A DNA stretch of 19,669 nt, from NCBI GenBank assembly GCA_039926025.1, contig JBDSXV010000107.1, positions 1 to 19,669 of the forward strand, written 5' to 3'. This document shows positions 15,048-19,669 of the stretch, piece after piece (the first letter of the stretch is position 1; the number at the start of each line of letters is the position of its first letter). The position numbers and the translations under genes were made by a program. The notes beneath the pieces were generated by a model, which saw only the letters and a list, made by a program, of their open reading frames with translations, had not been told where the DNA came from and did no database searches. This DNA is from Dokdonella_A sp039926025. GTDB lineage: Bacteria; Pseudomonadota; Gammaproteobacteria; Xanthomonadales; Rhodanobacteraceae.

Positions 15048-16067
15048 ATGTCGACGACACTTCCCGCATTCCGCAAGCAGCTCGGCGCGGGCGAGCTGAA
15101 ACCGGTATATCTGATTGCCGGCGCGGAGCATCTGCTGGTGATGGAGGCCGCGGATGCGTTGCGCGCGCGCGCCAAGGAACTGGGATTCATCGAACGCGAA
15201 GTGCTCGATGTCGAGGCGAACTTCGACTGGAACCAACTCGGCGACGCGAGTCGTTCGATGTCGCTGTTCTCAAGTCGCAAGTTGATCGACCTGCGATTGC
15301 CAACGGGAAAGCCAGGCAAGGAGGGTGCCGCAGCGATTTCCGAATTCTGCGCGGCGCCACCGCCGGACACGGTGCTGCTGGTCAGCACGAACGACTGGAG
15401 CAAGAAGCACGAAGGTGCCTGGTCGGCCGCGATCGAGCGTACCGGCATCGCAGTAGCCGTCTGGCCGCTGAAGCGCGAGGAACTGCCGGACTGGATTGGC
15501 GCGCGCATGGCTAGTCGAGGACTCAAGGCGACAGCGGACGCCATTGCGCTGCTCGCCGATCGCGTCGAGGGCAACCTGCTCGCGGCTGCACAGGAGATCG
15601 ACAAGCTCGCCTTGCTGAATGCGGGGACGGCGGTCGATATCGAAGCACTCGACGCCAACGTTGCCGACGACGCGCGCTACGACGTATTCCGCCTCACCGA
15701 CGCAGCGATCGGCGGTGACGCCGGGCGTGCCCTGTATATCGTTGCCGGTTTGCGAGCCGAGGGAGAGGAGCTGATTCCGCTGCTCGGCTGGATGCTGATG
15801 CAGTTGCGCCTGCTGCTGCGACTTGCTTCTGCCCAGAATATCGACGCTGCCCTGCGTAGCGAACGTATCTGGCCTGCTGCGCGCGAAGGCATGTTCAAGC
15901 GCGCGTTGAAGAATGGCGATCGCGCGCACTGGGAGCGCTGCCTGAATCAGGCCGGGCGCATCGATCGCATCGCCAAGGGCCGAGCGGATGGCGATGCGTG
16001 GCGCGAGCTCGAACGGCTGGTTGCCGCAATCGCCGCGCCGCGGCGCGGCGCCGGATTGATCGCGTGA
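15048..16067 (+). CDS. holA: DNA polymerase III, delta subunit
   Basis: The clamp-loader delta subunit, which opens the beta sliding clamp during loading in the replisome. The 339-residue length and sequence fit HolA: GELKPVYLIAGAEHLLV near the start, then RSMSLFSSRKLIDLRLP, a middle region with RVEGNLLAAAQEIDKLALL, the D-A-R-Y-D-V-F-R-L-T-D-A motif around 205-216, and a helical C-terminal domain with W-M-L-M-Q-L-R-L-L-L-R. The ATG lies six bases after TAGAAT with no Shine-Dalgarno sequence in between. The stop overlaps the nadD start (GTGA), so the two are translationally coupled. Normally holA follows lptE; here it is separated from it by about 9 kb. Confidence 0.95.
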   Translation: MSTTLPAFRKQLGAGELKPVYLIAGAEHLLVMEAADALRARAKELGFIEREVLDVEANFDWNQLGDASRSMSLFSSRKLIDLRLPTGKPGKEGAAAISEFCAAPPPDTVLLVSTNDWSKKHEGAWSAAIERTGIAVAVWPLKREELPDWIGARMASRGLKATADAIALLADRVEGNLLAAAQEIDKLALLNAGTAVDIEALDANVADDARYDVFRLTDAAIGGDAGRALYIVAGLRAEGEELIPLLGWMLMQLRLLLRLASAQNIDAALRSERIWPAAREGMFKRALKNGDRAHWERCLNQAGRIDRIAKGRADGDAWRELERLVAAIAAPRRGAGLIA

Positions 16068-16699
16068 ACCCACTCGCGATCTTCGGCGGCACCTTCGATC
16101 CGATCCACAACGCGCATTTGCGCGTGGCGTGGGAAGCAGCCGAGTTCCTCGATGCGCAGGTCCTGCTGCTGCCCGCGAGCGTGCCACCGCACCGCGACCA
16201 ACCGGTCGCCAGCGCGTTGCAGCGTGCTTCCTGCGTGCGCGCCGCGCTCGCCGGGCAGGATCGATTGGTCCTCGACACACGCGAACTGCAGCGCGAGGGT
16301 CCTTCCTACACGATCGATACGCTCGTCGAATTGCGCTCGCAGTTCGGAGAATCGCGCTCGCTCGTATTGCTGGTCGGTGCCGACGCGTTCGCGGCATTGC
16401 CGAGCTGGCATCGCTGGCGCGAATTGTTCGACTTCGCGCACATCGGCGTGCTCACGCGTCCGGGTCATGATGGTCCATTGCCGACCGAACTGCGCACCAA
16501 GGTCGCATCGCGCCGCTGCACGAACGTAGCGATGTTGCATGAGAGTCCGGCCGGTCGCGTGCTGCCGATTCCAGTCACGCCGCTGGAAATCTCGGCGAGC
16601 CAGGTGCGGGCGTTGCTTGCAGCGGGGCATGAGCCGCGCTGGCTGGTACCGGACGCACTGTTCGCGCATGCGAACCTGCTGGCGCCGTATCGCAGCTAG
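16064..16699 (+). CDS. nadD: Nicotinate-mononucleotide adenylyltransferase
   Basis: Converts nicotinate mononucleotide and ATP to deamido-NAD, a late step of NAD biosynthesis in the cytoplasm. The 211-residue protein opens with LAIFGGTFDPIHNAHLRV, the nucleotidyltransferase nucleotide-binding signature; the usual H-x-G-H is H-N-A-H. The second family motif, ISASQVRALLAAG (an ISSTxIR type), is near the C-terminus. A GTG start at 16064 overlaps the holA stop by four bases and gives the conserved N-terminus; an upstream in-frame start at 15998 would add residues with no family match. The usual next gene, rsfS, is absent: the plus-strand unit ends here and convergent genes follow. Confidence 0.95.
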   Translation: MNPLAIFGGTFDPIHNAHLRVAWEAAEFLDAQVLLLPASVPPHRDQPVASALQRASCVRAALAGQDRLVLDTRELQREGPSYTIDTLVELRSQFGESRSLVLLVGADAFAALPSWHRWRELFDFAHIGVLTRPGHDGPLPTELRTKVASRRCTNVAMLHESPAGRVLPIPVTPLEISASQVRALLAAGHEPRWLVPDALFAHANLLAPYRS

Positions 16700-16714
16700 C
16701 GCCGACGGTGTCGC

Positions 16715-16930
16715 TCAGCTTTCCGCTTGCCAGGTCTGCCAGCCGCCGGCTTCGACGATCTCCACACAGACATGGCGCTTGCGCGCGAATGCATGCAACG
16801 CGTCACGCGCCTTGCGCCGATCATCTCGGCTGCGGGCCCCGCTGCGGGTCAGGACGCGCGTGACATCGTGACCAGAACCGGAGCGACGCGTTCCCCCGTA
16901 TTGCAGGTGGTCGAGCGACTGCTCGGCGAA
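16715..16930 (-). pseudogene. Unidentified open stretch after the GNAT gene, without start codon
   Basis: An open minus-strand frame of 71 codons between two stops, ending in VEIVEAGGWQTWQAES. Its middle is strongly charged (RSRDDRRKARDALHAFARKR) and reads like a real helix. The first half has no ATG, GTG or TTG, so it may be the remains of a gene with a frameshift, or chance. It lies downstream of the acetyltransferase on the same strand. I do not recognise the family. Confidence 0.25.
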
Positions 16931-16969
16931 TCAGCGATGCAGAACAAGGTCGCCGCGCGGCGTGCGCGG

Positions 16970-17455
16970 CTAGAGCAGCAGCTGCCAGTAGGCGACGTCG
17001 ACCCAGCGCTCGAACTTGCGGCCCACTTCATGGAACTGACCGATCTTGCGGAAGCCGAGCTTCTCGTGCAAAGCGATGCTGGCCGCATTGGGCAGCGCGA
17101 TGCCGCCGATCACGGCATGGGTCTGGGTTGCGCGCAATGCTTCGAGCAGCGAACTGTAAAGTTCGAAGCCGACTCCGCGACCCATGCAGCCGGCTTCGAT
17201 GTAGACCGTGCTTTCGACCGAATGTCGATAAGCGCTGCGCTGTTTCCATGGCCCGGCGTAGGCGTAGCCGACGACAATCCCGTCGAGCTGCTTGACCAGC
17301 CAGGGCAGGCCGCTCGCCTGGACGTCCTGGATTCGTCGCGCCATCTCTTCGCGCGCGACTGCGTTCTCCTCGAACGTGACCACGCTTTCGCAAACGTAGT
17401 GGTTGTAGATGCGTGCAATCGCCTCGGCGTCGGCGGCCGTCACATCGCGGATCAT
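16970..17455 (-). CDS. GNAT N-acetyltransferase, phosphinothricin acetyltransferase-like
   Basis: A 161-residue cytoplasmic acetyltransferase that uses acetyl-CoA. It resembles the PAT/Bar subgroup: IRDVTAADAEAIARIYNHYV at the start, then V-V-T-F-E-E, G-Y-A-Y-A-G-P-W-K-Q-R-S-A-Y-R-H-S-V-E-S-T-V-Y-I, the acetyl-CoA loop region G-R-G-V-G near residue 97, and A-S-I-A-L-H-E-K-L-G-F-R-K-I-G followed by HEVGRKFERWVDVAYWQ. The true substrate is unknown; relatives acetylate methionine sulfoximine, phosphinothricin or similar amino-acid analogues. The ATG at 17455 has AGAAG seven bases upstream and gives the family N-terminus, so it is preferred to the in-frame start at 17476. It begins 43 bases after the helicase gene on the same strand, so the two may be co-transcribed. 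A 7-bp GC hairpin (16952-16970) overlaps its stop codon. Confidence 0.88.
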   Translation of the reverse strand: MIRDVTAADAEAIARIYNHYVCESVVTFEENAVAREEMARRIQDVQASGLPWLVKQLDGIVVGYAYAGPWKQRSAYRHSVESTVYIEAGCMGRGVGFELYSSLLEALRATQTHAVIGGIALPNAASIALHEKLGFRKIGQFHEVGRKFERWVDVAYWQLLL

Positions 17456-17498
17456 CGGGTCTTCTGATCGATGCACACGACGGCGGCCGCGCGCAGAT

Positions 17499-19601
17499 TC
17501 ACCGCGGGCGTTTCTTCGCGTCTGGCCGCTTCGGCTTGTCGAAACCGCCGGGTGGCGCGCTCCTCGGCTTGAACGAAGGCGGCTTGGCCGAATGCGGCTT
17601 GCTCGGTTTGCCGAAATCCGGTTCGTCGCTGCCGCGCGTGATGCGCAGCTGCTGGCCGGAAACCCAGACTTTTTTCAGGTGCTTGAAGATTTCCGCCGGC
17701 ATGCCCGAAGGCAGGTCGACCAGGCTATGGTCGTCGCGGATATCGACCCGGCCGATGTTCTTGCTGTCGAGGCCGGCTTCGTTCGCGATCGCACCGACGA
17801 TGTTGCCCGGTTGCACACCATGATCCTGGCCGACTTCGATGCGGAACGTCTCGAAACCCTCCTCGGGCGCGCCGCGCGGCCGGTCGTCGCGGCGAATGCG
17901 CGCGAGTTTTTCGTCGCGGCGTCCTTCCTCGTGGTGCGAACGCGGTGGACGGCTTTCTGTGCGCGCTGCAGCATTCGGCGGCGGACTGAACGGCGCGCGC
18001 GGAAGCGCGTTGTCTTCGTGACGTGCCGGTGGCGAACGCGTGTCGCCGGAGGGCGCGCGTGCTGCAGAGCGATCGTCGCTGCGCGGCGGGCGTGGCTTGT
18101 CGAACGATCGCCCGAACGGCGTTTCCCCGGGCTGCAGTGCACGTTCCTTGCGCGCCGGCTTGTCGAAAGCGGGTTTTTCGAACGTGCGCGGTGCGCGCTC
18201 GCGTTCGAACGCGCGTGGATCGCGCGCGTCGCGCGAAAATTCCCGGTTCGTGTCCGCGCGCGACGGTGGCTTCAGCAGCAGCGGTTCGTTGCCCTGTACG
18301 AGACGCGCGAGCGCGGCCGCGATTTCTACCGCAGGCACATTGCGTTCCTGTTCGAAGGCTTCGATCAGCTGACGGAACGGGCCAAGGTCGTCGCCGCCGA
18401 GCGCATCGGCGATGCGCTGCTTGAACTTGGTGATGCGGTGATCGTTGACGGCTTCGACGCTCGGCAGCTGCATTTCCGCGATCGGCTGGCGCGTTGCGCG
18501 CTCGATCGCCTGCAGCATGCGTTTCTCGCGCGGCGCCACGAACAGGATCGCGTCGCCGTTGCGACCTGCGCGACCGGTGCGGCCGATGCGGTGGACGTAG
18601 GCTTCGGTATCGGTGGGAATGTCGTAGTTCAATACGTGACTGATGCGTTCGACATCGAGTCCGCGTGCGGCGACGTCGGTGGCGACGAGGATATCGAGCT
18701 TGCCGTCCTTGAGGTTCTGGATCAGGCGTTCACGCTGCTGCTGCTGCACGTCGCCATTGATCGCCGCCGCGCCGAAACCGCGCGCCTGCAGTTTCTGGGC
18801 AAGCTCCTCGGTGCCGAGCTTGGTGCGCGCGAAGATGAGCATCGCCTCGAACGATTCGGCTTCGAGAATGCGCGTCAACGCGTCGAGCTTCTGCATGCCG
18901 CTCACGTACCAGTAGCGCTGGCGGATGTTCGCCGCGGTTGTGGTCTTGTTCTTGATCGAGATCTCGACCGGGTCGCGCAGGTAGGTCTGCGCGATGCGCC
19001 GGATCTGCGTCGGCATCGTCGCCGAGAACAGCGCGACCTGACGCGTCGGTGGCGTCTTCTTCAGCACAGCCTCGACGTCGTCGATGAAGCCCATGCGCAG
19101 CATTTCATCGGCTTCGTCGAGCACCAGCGTAGTCAGTTGCGACAGATCGAGCGAGCCGCGTTCGAGGTGATCGATGACGCGGCCCGGCGTTCCGACGACG
19201 ACATGCACGCCGCGCTTGAGGCCGGCCAACTGCGGTCCGTAGCTCTGGCCGCCGTAGATCGGCAGCACATGGAAACCGGGCAGCTTGGTCGCGTAGCGCT
19301 GGAACGCCTCGGCAACCTGGATCGCCAGTTCGCGTGTCGGTGCGAGCACGAGCGCCTGCGGCTTGGTTTTGGACAGGTCGAGGCGCGAGAGCACCGGCAG
19401 CGCGAACGCGGCGGTCTTGCCGGTGCCGGTCTGCGCCTGGCCCACCATGTCGCGGCCTTCGAGCAGGGGCGGAATGGTCGCAGCCTGAATCGGTGATGGC
19501 GCCTCGTAGCCGACCTCGGAAAGCGTCTGCAGCAGGGCATCGCCGAGACCAAGGTCGCGGAATTGGAGGGTGGTGGGGTTGTCGAGGTCGGCGTTGGACA
19601 T
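17499..19601 (-). CDS. deaD: DEAD-box ATP-dependent RNA helicase, DeaD/CsdA type
   Basis: Cytoplasmic RNA helicase for ribosome assembly and RNA unwinding, often at low temperature. The 700-residue protein has, in order: the Q motif (FRDLGLGDALL...APSPIQ, 14-39), Walker A AQTGTGKT (56-63), PTREL (88-92), DEAD (162-165), SAT (193-195), the second RecA domain with ARGLD (312-316), and HRIGRTGRAGR (337-347). A long Arg/Pro/Glu-rich disordered stretch follows (about 440-585). An RRM-like DbpA/CsdA C-terminal domain comes next (FETFRIEVGQDHGVQPGNIV to QQLRITRG), then a basic tail rich in Lys, Pro and Phe. E. coli DeaD has about 629 residues; the excess is in the linker and tail. The ATG at 19601 is preferred to an in-frame TTG at 19625 because it starts at the conserved region. 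The GNAT gene follows 43 bases later. Confidence 0.95.
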   Translation of the reverse strand: MSNADLDNPTTLQFRDLGLGDALLQTLSEVGYEAPSPIQAATIPPLLEGRDMVGQAQTGTGKTAAFALPVLSRLDLSKTKPQALVLAPTRELAIQVAEAFQRYATKLPGFHVLPIYGGQSYGPQLAGLKRGVHVVVGTPGRVIDHLERGSLDLSQLTTLVLDEADEMLRMGFIDDVEAVLKKTPPTRQVALFSATMPTQIRRIAQTYLRDPVEISIKNKTTTAANIRQRYWYVSGMQKLDALTRILEAESFEAMLIFARTKLGTEELAQKLQARGFGAAAINGDVQQQQRERLIQNLKDGKLDILVATDVAARGLDVERISHVLNYDIPTDTEAYVHRIGRTGRAGRNGDAILFVAPREKRMLQAIERATRQPIAEMQLPSVEAVNDHRITKFKQRIADALGGDDLGPFRQLIEAFEQERNVPAVEIAAALARLVQGNEPLLLKPPSRADTNREFSRDARDPRAFERERAPRTFEKPAFDKPARKERALQPGETPFGRSFDKPRPPRSDDRSAARAPSGDTRSPPARHEDNALPRAPFSPPPNAAARTESRPPRSHHEEGRRDEKLARIRRDDRPRGAPEEGFETFRIEVGQDHGVQPGNIVGAIANEAGLDSKNIGRVDIRDDHSLVDLPSGMPAEIFKHLKKVWVSGQQLRITRGSDEPDFGKPSKPHSAKPPSFKPRSAPPGGFDKPKRPDAKKRPR

Positions 19602-19635
19602 GCGGTGGGGGCGGTCGCGCCGCAATCAGAGAGGC

Positions 19636-19651
19636 CGCGTAGTCTACCGCG
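19636..19651 (-). promoter_or_regulatory. Inverted repeat overlapping a possible deaD -10 element
   Basis: CGCGTAG-T-CTACCGCG on the plus strand is a near-perfect inverted repeat with one bulged base. On the minus strand it contains TAGACT, a plausible -10 hexamer about 40 bases before the deaD ATG. The -35 position lies at the window edge and does not match the consensus. Confidence 0.25.
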
Positions 19652-19669
19652 TAAGGCCCTGCGCCGCCC

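Noticed and set aside
15998..16063. Upstream nadD start at 15998
   Set aside because: It overlaps the holA 3' end by 70 bases and adds an Arg-rich leader absent from the family; the GTG at 16064 overlaps the holA stop in the usual coupled way.
17409..19496. Plus-strand open frame of 695 codons antisense to deaD
   Set aside because: It lies opposite a clear DEAD-box helicase with all motifs; the translation is Arg/Ala-rich without motifs and starts inside the GNAT gene.
1..19669. tRNA, rRNA, CRISPR array, insertion sequence or prophage genes
   Set aside because: No tRNA-like cloverleaf, regularly spaced direct repeats, transposase, integrase or phage motifs were seen on either strand; weak or novel ones could be missed by eye.

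Overview
The window looks like chromosomal DNA from a gammaproteobacterium of the Xanthomonadales/Lysobacterales type (Rhodanobacteraceae-like). The reasons are high GC content, the housekeeping order leuS-lptE-holA-nadD, secreted repeat proteins ending in an I-F-x-x-G-F motif, and an ECF sigma factor paired with TPR-carrying Ser/Thr kinases. No tRNA, rRNA, CRISPR array, transposase or integrase was seen.

Layout from left to right. Positions 5-2356 encode a secreted FG-GAP beta-propeller protein that ends at a good intrinsic terminator. leuS (2494-5208) follows, then a 349-base gap with an inverted pair of palindromic repeats, then lptE (5558-6067). A secreted Delta-60-like protein (7706-6195) lies on the minus strand, convergent with lptE. 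Divergent from it starts a sigma/kinase cluster: an ECF43-like sigma factor (7873-8433), a membrane TPR kinase homologue that has lost its DFG motif (8441-11287), and a second TPR kinase with all catalytic motifs (11346-13802). About 690 bases of decayed DNA follow, then a small secreted DUF4440/NTF2-like protein (14491-14976), holA (15048-16067) and nadD (16064-16699). On the minus strand come a GNAT acetyltransferase (17455-16970) and a DeaD-type RNA helicase (19601-17499).

The part most worth a second look is 7.8-15.0 kb. Three relics are visible there: (i) the 3' end of a DUF4440 gene, read out of frame, forms the tail of kinase 1 and ends in a TAATG overlap with the start of kinase 2; (ii) a 5' fragment of a holA gene that differs from the intact holA almost only at third codon positions; (iii) the C-terminal tail of a further kinase, just upstream of the intact DUF4440 gene. 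Together they suggest that a repeating unit 'TPR kinase + DUF4440 protein' has been gained, recombined and partly lost in the normally tight lptE-holA junction. At least one round probably brought in a diverged holA end from another strain or species.

How the genes may work together (inference): the sigma factor has Thr-Thr-Gly-Leu where ordinary ECF factors carry an acidic DAED-type patch. This fits activation by phosphorylation, as described for ECF43 factors partnered with kinases. Kinase 2 is the likely enzyme, while the DFG-less kinase 1, translated directly behind the sigma factor, would act as a pseudokinase, scaffold or sensor. The sigma regulon is not visible in the window. The long open frames antisense to the kinases, to the helicase and to the Delta-60 gene are judged to be GC-rich shadow frames.
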